Source of the DNA: JAGTVG01 sp964389805 | Lineage (GTDB): Bacteria > Bacteroidota > Bacteroidia > Cytophagales > Cyclobacteriaceae | Assembly (NCBI GenBank): GCA_964389805.1 | Contig: CAYMFU010000285.1 | Coordinates: forward strand, 1-15,865 | Length of the DNA: 15,865 nucleotides | Direction: 5' to 3' | In this document: one piece after another, positions 7,778 to 15,546 of the stretch | Layout: the number at the start of each line of letters is the position of its first letter | Position numbering within the stretch: position 1 is the stretch's first letter | Made by a program: the position numbers and the translations under genes | Notes under the pieces: model-generated | Told to the model about the DNA's origin: nothing | The model's input: the letters and a program-made list of their open reading frames with translations, nothing else | Database searches by the model: none

Positions 7778-9691
7778 TTATTCAATTTGAACTGCATATT
7801 CTTCAATATTTCCAGCATTATCTTCTACTGTTAATTTAAACGCCCCGGCCAATGGATTGTTTGGTTTTAAAGTCTCAGACCAGATATATTTTCGCTTCGG
7901 ATCATAATGCATCAATATCCATTCATCGTTCAAAAAGGCTTTATACACCTTGATGCCGGACAAATCATCGTAAATTTTAAAACTTACCTTTTTTCTGTTG
8001 ACCTGTATAGGTTTTATGGTTGGATTGATGGTGTCTTCAAGTATGGTGTAGGATCCAAGAAATTTAGTAGAAATGGTAATCTCATTATTATCCCAGTCGT
8101 TACCAAGAAATGAAAAATGATTATAATCCACTGTGCTGTATAAAGCATACTTTTCTGATATGCTGTAATCAAATCTTGGTTTGAAAGTTATTCGAATTGG
8201 GTTAGCCAATGCTGTAGTTCTATTGCCAATTGTAAATATCTCGGTATTCTTATTCGGAAGAACACTGTATTCAGCTTCAAGGTATAAAGTATCGTATAAC
8301 GATCTTCTAAATGAATGAATATCAAAAACCTTATTATAAAAATTAAAATCGACTGTCGAGGGTATCGTCACTTCATAATTCAGATCTTTTGAAATTTCAC
8401 AGACATTTAATGAATCCGGAAGACCCAGATTCATATCCCATATATATACAGCATGTTCCTCCGAATGGTAGGATGGAATTATCTCATACATCATTCTATT
8501 AGAATATAGCAAACAATGATTCGCTGTACCTGATGAAATGGGTGCTGTAATCTTCATATATCGTTCATATAAATGGGTTATAATTTTGCCTGAAGAATGA
8601 TCTGTAATTTTCCTTGCCTGGGTTACAGGCTGAGTTCCTATAAGGGTGAACGAGAAAACAGATTCATTGCCATACACATCCTTCAGCTGTACCTTTATAT
8701 TATGCGTATTCTCATCATCGATCTCAATGATCCCTTTATTTTTTACAACAGGAAATAATGGAAGTATATTCCCGTCATCCAGATACATTTTCTGAAAAGT
8801 ACCATTATTATTCCTTCTGGAGGCAAAATCGTAATAATTGACCACATGGCGCGTATCGCTGAAACTGAAAGAATCAATCTGTACAGTAAAGATCTTTTCA
8901 TTATCCAGCAGAACCGTTATATAAGGTATTCCATTCCTGTTTAAGGCCCCGTTAAATTTATCATAGGCTTTGATCTGTAAACCTATCTTTCCACTCACTT
9001 CTATTGGAGTATCATAATAATAACCATTACCGTTCTTCTTTACCTTATATTCAACTCGACCAAATTCATTGTTTATCCTGGAGTTAATATCCATGGTTTT
9101 CAAGGCAAATTCATAAACGATGGGAGGGATGTTATCCTTGATCTCACTAAAATTCTTCTTCAGAGGATTTTGGGGCCGTTGATTTTCATCCCTGATCTCA
9201 AAATGGAGATGGGGGCCCTGTGAAGAACCAGTATTTCCGGATAATGCGATAAGGTCTCCTTTTTTTATAATAAAGGCACTTTTGTTGGGAAACAGATCGA
9301 CCTGGAATGATTCTTTATTATATTGCTGTTCACGAACATATTTTCCAATATCTTCCCTGAATCTAAGTAAATGTCCATATACGGAAGTCTCCCCATTTGG
9401 GTGTAATATGTACATGGCATGCCCATATCCCCTGCTTGAGACTTTTATCCTGCTCACATGACCATCTTGTGTGGCATAAACAGGCAAACCTGATCTTCCA
9501 CTGGTCTTTACATCCATTCCGGCATGAAAATGAGTAGCGCGGATCTCTCCCATTGTGCCTGACAAATAATTATTTTCATTTGGCCGTACCGGGAAAAAAT
9601 ACTTTTCAGTATCTTTTGATTCCTGGCTGAACAAATTAATACTTAGAAAAAATAAAGTGATACAGTATATTACTTTACTTGATTTCAACAT
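7778..9691 (-). CDS. M23 (LytM-type) family peptidase with C-terminal beta domains
   Basis: This is an exported zinc metallopeptidase-like protein of 637 residues. The signal peptide covers about residues 1-22 (cleavage near FSQ). The M23 domain (about 40-190) keeps all residues of an active enzyme: His56 and Asp60 (HAGMD), His107 (YGHL), His161 and His163 (GPHLHFE), with the GDLIALSGNTGSSQG loop before them. It is therefore predicted to cut peptide cross-links in peptidoglycan. The remaining 440 residues are beta-rich, with an Ig-like or bacterial cell-surface style ending (DNAGNIEEYAVQI), and probably anchor or gate the catalytic domain. The start overlaps the end of the upstream FAH gene by 17 bases, suggesting translational coupling. 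Bcp follows 17 bases later. The domain call is firm; the exact target bond is not. Confidence 0.92.
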   Translation of the reverse strand: MLKSSKVIYCITLFFLSINLFSQESKDTEKYFFPVRPNENNYLSGTMGEIRATHFHAGMDVKTSGRSGLPVYATQDGHVSRIKVSSRGYGHAMYILHPNGETSVYGHLLRFREDIGKYVREQQYNKESFQVDLFPNKSAFIIKKGDLIALSGNTGSSQGPHLHFEIRDENQRPQNPLKKNFSEIKDNIPPIVYEFALKTMDINSRINNEFGRVEYKVKKNGNGYYYDTPIEVSGKIGLQIKAYDKFNGALNRNGIPYITVLLDNEKIFTVQIDSFSFSDTRHVVNYYDFASRRNNNGTFQKMYLDDGNILPLFPVVKNKGIIEIDDENTHNIKVQLKDVYGNESVFSFTLIGTQPVTQARKITDHSSGKIITHLYERYMKITAPISSGTANHCLLYSNRMMYEIIPSYHSEEHAVYIWDMNLGLPDSLNVCEISKDLNYEVTIPSTVDFNFYNKVFDIHSFRRSLYDTLYLEAEYSVLPNKNTEIFTIGNRTTALANPIRITFKPRFDYSISEKYALYSTVDYNHFSFLGNDWDNNEITISTKFLGSYTILEDTINPTIKPIQVNRKKVSFKIYDDLSGIKVYKAFLNDEWILMHYDPKRKYIWSETLKPNNPLAGAFKLTVEDNAGNIEEYAVQIE

Positions 9692-10286
9692 TCAATAGCT
9701 TTTTGTTCTCTATATACCCCTCAAGTTTGTTGCCAATTTTTACCGGACCTACTCCTTTAGGTGTTCCGGTGAATAACAGATCACCACTTCTAAGGGTAAT
9801 AAATTTAGATATATATGATATAATTTGGTTGAAACTAAACAACACTAATGAGGAGTTTCCTTGCTGCTTTACCTGGCCATCAACTTGGAGAGAAAAGTTA
9901 ATATTATTAATATCCTCAAAATCACTTAAAGGAAGAAATTCGGATACCGGAGCTGATCCGTCAAATCCTTTTGCAAGAGCCCATGGCAAGCCTTTGTCTT
10001 TTGCTTTTGTCTGAAGGTCACGAGCTGTAAAATCAATACCTAAGCCTATCGCATCGTAGTAAGTATGCGCAAACTTCTCATTTATATTTTTCCCCATTTT
10101 ACACAACCGAAGAACTAATTCTACTTCATAATGTATATCCTTTGAAAAATCCGGATAATAAAAAGGTTGGTTATTTCTTACCAGTGCTGTATCTGGTTTC
10201 GTAAAAATGACAGGTTCAACCGGTCTTTCGTTATTTAACTCTTTGATGTGTTCTACATAGTTCCGGCCGATAGCAAGTATTTTCAT
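9675..10286 (-). CDS. Fumarylacetoacetate hydrolase (FAH) family protein
   Basis: This is a cytoplasmic metal-dependent hydrolase or decarboxylase of the FAH superfamily, in the short YcgM/FAHD1-like form. The 203-residue length fits. The N-terminus IGRNYVEHIKE holds the catalytic-lid His13, the metal ligands are Glu54 and Glu56 (HYEVELVL) and Asp85 (GIDFTARDLQ), and the C-terminal signature is FTGTPKGVGPV. Members hydrolyse acylpyruvates or decarboxylate oxaloacetate, and which of these applies cannot be read here. It is the first gene of the minus-strand run, and its 3' end overlaps the M23 gene by 17 bases. I see no convincing promoter; TTTATTTG about 35-40 bases upstream of the start is an imperfect -7 candidate. 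Confidence 0.9.
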   Translation of the reverse strand: MKILAIGRNYVEHIKELNNERPVEPVIFTKPDTALVRNNQPFYYPDFSKDIHYEVELVLRLCKMGKNINEKFAHTYYDAIGLGIDFTARDLQTKAKDKGLPWALAKGFDGSAPVSEFLPLSDFEDINNINFSLQVDGQVKQQGNSSLVLFSFNQIISYISKFITLRSGDLLFTGTPKGVGPVKIGNKLEGYIENKKLLNVEIK

Positions 10287-10495
10287 TTCATTAAGGCTTT
10301 TTTTAACCTGGTAAATGCAAATAAAATTAAAACAACATAAAATCGTATTGATTCCACATGAACTAATATTTAATACTTAAAAAACATAACGATAAAAAAG
10401 CTCAAGTATGCTTTATTTTACGATTTTTGTGCAAAAATAGGCTTATTGGGCTGACTCACAATGTATTATTGAAGTTTTTTTTGAATTAACCGTGA
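10287..10495. other. AT-rich intergenic region upstream of the FAH gene
   Basis: No gene is seen in this stretch. It must contain the promoter of the FAH gene (minus) and of the small membrane genes (plus). One AT-rich palindrome, ATTTTTG-TG-CAAAAAT at 10423-10438, has perfect 7-base arms and could be an operator, but such palindromes arise easily in AT-rich DNA. Confidence 0.4.
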
Positions 10496-10529
10496 TTCCA
10501 TGAGATATTCCAATGAAATTTCTATGGAA
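10496..10529 (+). other. Hairpin around the start of the small ORF
   Basis: TTCCAT (10496-10501) pairs with ATGGAA (10524-10529). Inside, after a one-base bulge, AGA pairs with TCT, and after a T-T mismatch ATT pairs with AAT. That gives 12 paired bases with a loop containing the ATG at 10513. It could hide or expose a translation start in a leader RNA. This comes from reading by eye; no folding energy was computed. Confidence 0.35.
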
Positions 10530-10635
10530 CCGAACAAACATGATCGATTATGAACACAAGAAATTAGTAAAAATAACCACAGGGGTAAAAAACGGAATAT
10601 TTTTTATTGGCATGTTAATTGGAATATACTGGTAA
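10513..10635 (+). CDS. Putative 40-residue membrane peptide
   Basis: This short open frame runs from ATG 10513 to TAA, with an alternative ATG at 10540 giving 31 residues. The product has a charged N-terminal half (MIDYEHKKLVKITTGVK) and a hydrophobic C-terminal end (GIFFIGMLIGIYW) long enough for a short membrane segment. It stops 11 bases before the next membrane-protein gene on the same strand, as expected for a two-gene unit. An in-frame stop at 10501 closes it upstream. I do not recognise the peptide. It could equally be a chance frame in leader RNA; the amphipathic layout and close spacing are the only support. Confidence 0.4.
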   Translation: MKFLWNRTNMIDYEHKKLVKITTGVKNGIFFIGMLIGIYW

Positions 10636-10646
10636 ATTGATAAATT

Positions 10647-10907
10647 ATGGATAATAAAGAAACGTATCACCAGCTACAATCAGATGTGGGGAATTCCAAT
10701 AAAATAGTAATTACATTACTATTACTTTCTACGTTCGGGATCCTGGCAGGAATATCAGGATTTATGTTTAACATTATACACATTTATTTACCTGGATTCT
10801 CACCAGTATTCATATTTATTACCTCTGTTGTATTAATGGTTGTTTCCTTTGTTATTTATCGAAATACAAAGAATTTAACGGAATCAATAAGAAGTGTAAA
10901 AGCGTAA
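10647..10907 (+). CDS. Small hypothetical membrane protein, two helices
   Basis: This is an unrecognised 86-residue protein. It has a polar N-terminal tail (about 1-19, MDNKETYHQLQSDVGNSNK), a first hydrophobic helix (about 20-43), a short turn with LPGFSP (about 49-54), a second hydrophobic helix (about 54-71) and a positively charged C-terminal tail (YRNTKNLTESIRSVKA). The predicted place is the inner membrane with both ends probably inside. It is followed after 11 bases by the convergent histidine kinase stop. The start is the only ATG that keeps the whole N-terminal tail. The coding call rests on sensible topology and an open frame of this length; no function is proposed. Confidence 0.65.
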   Translation: MDNKETYHQLQSDVGNSNKIVITLLLLSTFGILAGISGFMFNIIHIYLPGFSPVFIFITSVVLMVVSFVIYRNTKNLTESIRSVKA

Positions 10908-10917
10908 TAAATACGTT

Positions 10918-10941
10918 GTCATGCCATTGCCATGACTTTTT
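10918..10941 (+). terminator. Weak terminator candidate after the 86-residue membrane protein
   Basis: GTCATG (10918-10923) and CATGAC (10931-10936) form a 6-bp stem with a 7-base loop, followed by five T. It sits 11 bases after the stop of the plus-strand gene and inside the last codons of the convergent kinase, which encode Met-Ala-Met-Ala. The stem is short, so efficiency is doubtful. Confidence 0.35.
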
Positions 10942-13453
10942 CAAATTCAATATAAAAAGTCGATCCCTGACCAGGAATAGTTTCACACCAGACTTTGCCA
11001 TTCATTGCTTCGACATATTTTTTTACAATTGAAAGTCCAAGTCCATTACTCGATTCGCCATTTGTTGGCTTTGGAGAAAGTTTTTTGTTTTCATGGAACA
11101 ATTCTTTCAGCTCTCTCTTATTGAAACCAGGCCCCTCATCTGTAACTGAGATCTGGCATGAATCGTTGCTCTCATGAGAATTGATTCTGACTATGGTATT
11201 CATCGATGAGAACTTTAAAGCATTTGAGATGAGATTCTCAAGTATTTGGATAAAATAATCCTTGTCGACATAGATGTACAATTCCTCTGATTCATTAACA
11301 ATAATGATGTTTTTCTTTTTTGCCTTTCCGGCAAACAACTCGACTAGATAATTTATTATTAACCTAACATTCACAGCTTCATATTCAAGATTAAGTTGTT
11401 TCGAATCGATTGCCTTAACATCCAGGATCTTGTTGATCATTTCCTGCATACGTCTGAGAGATCTTCGAATTAAGCTAATACTATGCTGTTCTTCATTCGA
11501 GCCCTGAATACTTTTTGTATGGATCATATCAGATAATGTAAGGGCGCTGGTCAGAGGATTTTTGAGGTCATGGGCTACAATACGGATCAACCTATTCTTC
11601 TCTTCGTTCAGATCTTTCAACTTCTCATTTTGTTTTTCAATGAACCTGTTTTTTGCAGAGATTTTGCTCCGGGATCTTCTAATATTAAAGTATCCAATAA
11701 CAGCTGAAATCAAAAGGATAAAAATAATGATGGTACTTAATAGATATACTATTCTCTGAAACTCACCCTTTTGTAATTGCAGATCGCTTAATTTCTTTTC
11801 TTGCTTGAGTGCATAAATCTGCTGTTCATTTGTAATCTGATAAATCGTCTGGTTCTTCAAGTCAGCTTCCTGTCGGCTACTCTCAGCCTGAAGATTCAGG
11901 ATCTCCATTTCACGGGATTCCGCATCAATTTGTTGTTGCAGAAGGATGTTTTCATTAGTAACCTGTTCATTTTTCAACTGTTCGTTTTTCAGTGCAAGGT
12001 CATTTAAGGATCTTTCCTTAATGAGAAGCTCAATGTCCTTGTTCTGCTTTTCAATTTCAAGATACAACAATTCATCTGAAAGCGTATCCAGTTCCTTTTG
12101 CAACATGGCTTGCTCCAGGTTTTGAAAAGCTGTCCTGCTGGTATTTTCTTTGTATTGATCAATTAATTCATCAATCTGCTTTGTGCGTGCCTGCTCGAGG
12201 CTGTCAGAATATATTATATATTGTGCCTGAGCTTGAAACGCCGGCTTATACCTGTCCAGCTTCATATATGACTCAGAAATCAATTTAAAGGAAAGCATCA
12301 ACTTATAATAATTTTTCTCCTGACTGAAAAGTGGAATTGCCAATTCGCAATTTTCGATAGCGGATTTATAGTCCTCCAGATTATGGTAGATCCTGGCAAC
12401 CGACAATTTGGAATCAGCGACTTTGTTATAATGGCCTAATGCGTAAAAGATGGAGCTTGCACTGTCATAATATAGTAATGCCCGATCGTAATTTTCTTTT
12501 ACGTTAAGATTACCAAATGTGGTAAAAACATCTCCAAGGATCAGCAAACTTTCACCTTTTAGATACTTTGCCTTATTGGTCAGGTCATTTTTGTTTTGAC
12601 TATGATATAAATTGCTAAAGAATTTATGGTAGGTGAACAGCTTTGTGAAATCGGGTTGTTGCTGATAGATCTTCAAAAATTCAAGTAAAGTGGATAATTG
12701 CCCATCAATATCGTTAAACTTTTTCCTTACTTCAAGAATCTGGGATTGCAGAAAGACCGCTGCCTGATAATTTTTGATAATTAAATAATTATCAGAGATC
12801 TCTTCCATAAGGCTTAATGATTTATGCAGGTTGTGCCGCGAGTATAGCGGCAATAACCTTTCCTGATATAATATAGCATTATTATAATCATTGGGTTCGA
12901 GATATAATGATATGATGGTATTCAACAATTCTATCTGCTCATATTCATTTTCCAGTTTAGTTTCAACGTTCAATGCTTCAATATACTTTTCGATTGATTT
13001 GCTGATCCATCCGTTTTCCCTATAAATATCTGCTAATTCCTGATATATAACGGATCTATATCCGATTTCATCAGAATACCTAAGCTTCTGTATCGCTACC
13101 AGGTAATTTTTAAGGGCAAGGTCGGTTCGATTATTTACGCGGTTAACCTTTCCAATTATATAGAAGGCTTGTGAAAGTAGTCCTCCGGAGATTTGGCTCA
13201 CATCAAACTTTGTAATCAATTCTGCGTGAGTAACTGCTGAATCCAGTTGGTCGGTGTTTAAAGCCTGGTGTGCCTCTCTGAGATGATACTGTGCAAAATG
13301 CAAGCGTTGAATCGAATCGGAGGATAGTGTTGAATCAATCTTAAGTTTTATATACTGGTCATCGACGGGATCTAAGACAGGATCTCCATAGCATAGAAGA
13401 TCCACGCTAAAAATCAGTGTTGTGGCACACAATAAAAAAGTGAGTAATCGCAT
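10919..13453 (-). CDS. TPR-coiled coil sensor histidine kinase
   Basis: This is an 844-residue membrane sensor kinase. In order: signal peptide (about 1-22), a helical region of roughly seven TPR-like repeats (about 75-420; for example IYQELADIYRENGWISKSIE), a long Gln/Glu/Leu-rich coiled coil (about 440-562), one membrane helix (about 568-589), a dimerisation/phosphoacceptor domain with His628 in IVAHDLKNPL, and an ATPase domain with the N-box (LENLISNALK, Asn744), Asp772 in TDEGPGF and the late Gly-rich GLGLSIVKK near 804. The TPR part should face the periplasm and the kinase the cytoplasm. All catalytic motifs are intact. No response regulator or DNA-binding gene is nearby, so the partner is elsewhere. 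This architecture is common in Bacteroidota. A promoter candidate lies 37-65 bases upstream. Confidence 0.93.
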   Translation of the reverse strand: MRLLTFLLCATTLIFSVDLLCYGDPVLDPVDDQYIKLKIDSTLSSDSIQRLHFAQYHLREAHQALNTDQLDSAVTHAELITKFDVSQISGGLLSQAFYIIGKVNRVNNRTDLALKNYLVAIQKLRYSDEIGYRSVIYQELADIYRENGWISKSIEKYIEALNVETKLENEYEQIELLNTIISLYLEPNDYNNAILYQERLLPLYSRHNLHKSLSLMEEISDNYLIIKNYQAAVFLQSQILEVRKKFNDIDGQLSTLLEFLKIYQQQPDFTKLFTYHKFFSNLYHSQNKNDLTNKAKYLKGESLLILGDVFTTFGNLNVKENYDRALLYYDSASSIFYALGHYNKVADSKLSVARIYHNLEDYKSAIENCELAIPLFSQEKNYYKLMLSFKLISESYMKLDRYKPAFQAQAQYIIYSDSLEQARTKQIDELIDQYKENTSRTAFQNLEQAMLQKELDTLSDELLYLEIEKQNKDIELLIKERSLNDLALKNEQLKNEQVTNENILLQQQIDAESREMEILNLQAESSRQEADLKNQTIYQITNEQQIYALKQEKKLSDLQLQKGEFQRIVYLLSTIIIFILLISAVIGYFNIRRSRSKISAKNRFIEKQNEKLKDLNEEKNRLIRIVAHDLKNPLTSALTLSDMIHTKSIQGSNEEQHSISLIRRSLRRMQEMINKILDVKAIDSKQLNLEYEAVNVRLIINYLVELFAGKAKKKNIIIVNESEELYIYVDKDYFIQILENLISNALKFSSMNTIVRINSHESNDSCQISVTDEGPGFNKRELKELFHENKKLSPKPTNGESSNGLGLSIVKKYVEAMNGKVWCETIPGQGSTFYIEFEKVMAMA

Positions 13454-13489
13454 GTTTTGACCTTGTTGTCAGATAAAAATCTAACTAAA

Positions 13490-13518
13490 ATTCTAATTTT
13501 CGAAATGTTTTACGTCAA
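13490..13518 (-). promoter_or_regulatory. Promoter candidate of the histidine kinase gene
   Basis: On the minus strand TTGACG (13513-13518) and TAGAAT (13490-13495) are separated by 17 bases. Read in the Bacteroidota way, this is TTG, 20 bases, then TAGAATTT, a partial match to TAnnTTTG. It lies 37 bases upstream of the kinase ATG, leaving a plausible short leader. Confidence 0.45.
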
Positions 13519-13727
13519 TTAACAGCCACAAATTCACAAAATACCACATATTGGGGGATGCAAAAACGCCATTTCAAAAATCCAAAGAGTAAAATATCTA
13601 CCTTTATATAAATAATACTGCAATACTCACACCTTGGTTACAAAAATTATCTGATAAATCGTTAACGATTTTTGGAAGGTCTATATAGAAGATTAACGGC
13701 AGGAATTAATACATAAGCTATTTAAAT
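13519..13727. other. Intergenic region between the kinase promoter and the isomerase terminator
   Basis: I see no gene or RNA here. The only clear structure is the perfect palindrome at 13656-13671. The region is AT-rich. Confidence 0.5.
13656..13671. promoter_or_regulatory. Perfect 16-bp palindrome, possible operator
   Basis: AAATCGTTAACGATTT reads the same on both strands with no spacer. It lies about 200 bases upstream of the kinase start and about 57 bases beyond the isomerase terminator stem, in DNA without any gene. A spacer-free palindrome suits a dimeric DNA-binding protein better than an RNA hairpin. Confidence 0.4.
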
Positions 13728-13728
13728 T

Positions 13729-13760
13729 AAAAGGCCTCCTTGAAATAATCCAAGAAGGCC
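13729..13760 (-). terminator. Intrinsic terminator after the isomerase genes
   Basis: On the minus strand GGCCTTCTTG pairs with CAAGGAGGCC (one U-G wobble, 10-bp stem, loop of 8), followed by TTTT and more AT-rich sequence. It begins 8 bases after the stop of the Tat-exported isomerase gene, closing the two-gene unit. Confidence 0.85.
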
Positions 13761-13768
13761 AGTCTGAT

Positions 13769-14713
13769 TTATTTGAAACTGTCAACTGATTTGTAGGCAT
13801 CGATCAATGCTTGCTCTCCTTCCTCTCCGGGCTTTGAATTTCCATGTTCCATACCCATGATCCCTTTAAATCCTTTATTGTCTATATGTTTAAATACATT
13901 CCGATAGTTTATTTCGCCTGTTGTTGGTTCCTTTCTACCCGGATTGTCGCCAATTTGAAAATACGCGATCTCATCCCATGCAAAATCAATATTCGGTATT
14001 AAATTCCCTTCAGTAATCTGCTGATGATAGAGATCATCAAGTATTTTGCAGGAGGGGCTGCCTACGGCCCTGCAGACTTCAAAAGCCTGTGGAATCCTTT
14101 CAAGAAAGAGGCCCGGGTGATTATAGAAATTAAGAGGTTCAAGAACCATTACAAGATTATTCGGTTCCAGAATTTCAGATGCCATTTTCAGAGAATCTAC
14201 AACATTGGATGTTTGGTATTCAATCTTCAACTTGAGATCCACATGTCCTGGCACAACTGTCATCCACGTAGCATTTACCCTTTTAGCTACTTCTACAGAT
14301 TCGGATATTTCTTTTAAAAATTCAGCCCTCATATCCTTATTCCCGCTTGTGAGGTTTGGCTCCCGCCAGTAAATGCTATGTGCAACAAAAACGCCCATCT
14401 TCATATTCAGTCTGGCCATTTCTGAGGCTATTTTCTCCTGGGTATCTTTTGTCCTGTTCTTCATACCATTGTCTTCCATGGCTGTAAATCCTACATCCGA
14501 CATAAACTTGATCTGATCAATCAGATCATCCCCTGCCATGTTTTTGAACATACCGAAATGAGGTGCATAATTTAGATTGAACTGGTGCTTTTCAAATAAT
14601 TTGAATTTTTTTCCTGGTATTGATTTGGTGATAACAGGTGCACTTATTGCAGAAGCAGATAATGCAGTGCCACCTGCTACTAGTGATTTTTTTAGAAAAT
14701 TCCGTCTTTTCAT
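13769..14713 (-). CDS. Tat-exported hydroxypyruvate isomerase-like TIM-barrel protein
   Basis: This is a 314-residue protein of the xylose isomerase-like TIM-barrel superfamily, closest in pattern to hydroxypyruvate isomerases. It starts with a twin-arginine signal (KRRNFLKK, Arg3-Arg4, then a mildly hydrophobic stretch ending near residue 30), so it should be exported folded. The metal-site pattern is kept: Glu192 (VMVLEPLNFYNHPG), Asp227 and His230 (ILDDLYHQQITEGN), FQIGDNPGRKEP, and Glu289 (GMEHGN). Its natural substrate in the periplasm is unknown; hydroxypyruvate is only the family name. It lies 28 bases downstream of a shorter cytoplasmic paralogue sharing the same motifs, and a good terminator follows. 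Tat-tagged members of this superfamily are frequent in Bacteroidota. Confidence 0.88.
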   Translation of the reverse strand: MKRRNFLKKSLVAGGTALSASAISAPVITKSIPGKKFKLFEKHQFNLNYAPHFGMFKNMAGDDLIDQIKFMSDVGFTAMEDNGMKNRTKDTQEKIASEMARLNMKMGVFVAHSIYWREPNLTSGNKDMRAEFLKEISESVEVAKRVNATWMTVVPGHVDLKLKIEYQTSNVVDSLKMASEILEPNNLVMVLEPLNFYNHPGLFLERIPQAFEVCRAVGSPSCKILDDLYHQQITEGNLIPNIDFAWDEIAYFQIGDNPGRKEPTTGEINYRNVFKHIDNKGFKGIMGMEHGNSKPGEEGEQALIDAYKSVDSFK

Positions 14714-14741
14714 TTTGTTATTTATTTAGTTCAAATTCAAA

Positions 14742-15527
14742 TTATACGTCACATAGGATTATAGCTTCCCTTAATGACTCCATTGGATCTTTCAATGGTA
14801 TAAATTCCTGGGCCACATATCCTGAATATCCTGTTTTTACTATGGCCTTCATTATGGCATGGTAATTTAATTCCTGAGTTGAATCAATTTCATTTCTACC
14901 TGGTACGCCTCCGGTATGGTAATGTCCTATATAAGGATAATATTTTCGGATATTGCTAATAATATTGCCCTCCATGATTTGCATATGATAAACATCATAA
15001 AGTATTTTAAAATGTTCATTATTCAATCTCTTACATAATGCAACCACCCATTCAGAATGATCGCATTGATAGTCAGGATGGTCAACATAGCTGTTGAGCA
15101 ACTCAATAACGATATTTACATTATGTTTTTCAGCCAGAGGCATAATGCGTTTTAGCCCTAACTCGCAATTTTCTAATCCTTTCTCATCTGAAATCCCATT
15201 GCGGTTACCAGAAAAGCAGATAATATTTTTAAAACCAGCATCTGAAACAATGGGAATCAGATCCCGATAGATCTCAAATAAATCATCGTGATTTGCTGAT
15301 TGATTAAAACATTTTTCTATCCCATATGAATCAGGCAATCCATAAACCATGCCACAATCAAGTTTATGTTTATGCAAAATCTCAAAATCATCCGGGCAAA
15401 TCAGGTCGATAGATTTGATGCCCAATTTATTAGCTTCGGTGCATAGTTCGTCCAGGGATAAACCATCATAGCACCATCTACATACTGAATGATTTATGTT
15501 CCCTTTTAAGTTTAAAAAATTATCCAT
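14742..15527 (-). CDS. Hydroxypyruvate isomerase-family TIM-barrel protein (cytoplasmic)
   Basis: This is a 261-residue enzyme of normal length for hydroxypyruvate isomerase (Hyi), which interconverts hydroxypyruvate and tartronate semialdehyde. No signal peptide is present. The catalytic and metal residues are visible: Glu142 (IVIELLNSYVDHP), Asp178 and His181 (YDVYHMQIMEGN), the histidines in GHYHTGGVPGRNE, and Glu241 (VAQEF). The motifs LNYHAIMKAI and YSGYVAQEF are typical of the family. It is the first gene of a two-gene unit with the Tat-exported paralogue and is divergent from apbE, with 87 bases between the starts. No glyoxylate-pathway partner (gcl, glxR) is seen, so the true substrate may differ from hydroxypyruvate. 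Confidence 0.88.
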   Translation of the reverse strand: MDNFLNLKGNINHSVCRWCYDGLSLDELCTEANKLGIKSIDLICPDDFEILHKHKLDCGMVYGLPDSYGIEKCFNQSANHDDLFEIYRDLIPIVSDAGFKNIICFSGNRNGISDEKGLENCELGLKRIMPLAEKHNVNIVIELLNSYVDHPDYQCDHSEWVVALCKRLNNEHFKILYDVYHMQIMEGNIISNIRKYYPYIGHYHTGGVPGRNEIDSTQELNYHAIMKAIVKTGYSGYVAQEFIPLKDPMESLREAIILCDV

Positions 15528-15546
15528 GAGGTTATATGGTATAAAT

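Noticed and set aside
10390..10420. Minus-strand terminator candidate (AAAGC / GCTTT followed by a T-run)
   Set aside because: The stem is only five pairs before a mismatch, and the nearest minus-strand gene end upstream of it is about 500 bases away.
10423..10438. AT-rich palindrome ATTTTTG-TG-CAAAAAT as a definite operator
   Set aside because: It has perfect arms but is made almost only of A and T runs, so chance is a fair explanation. It is mentioned only under the intergenic feature.
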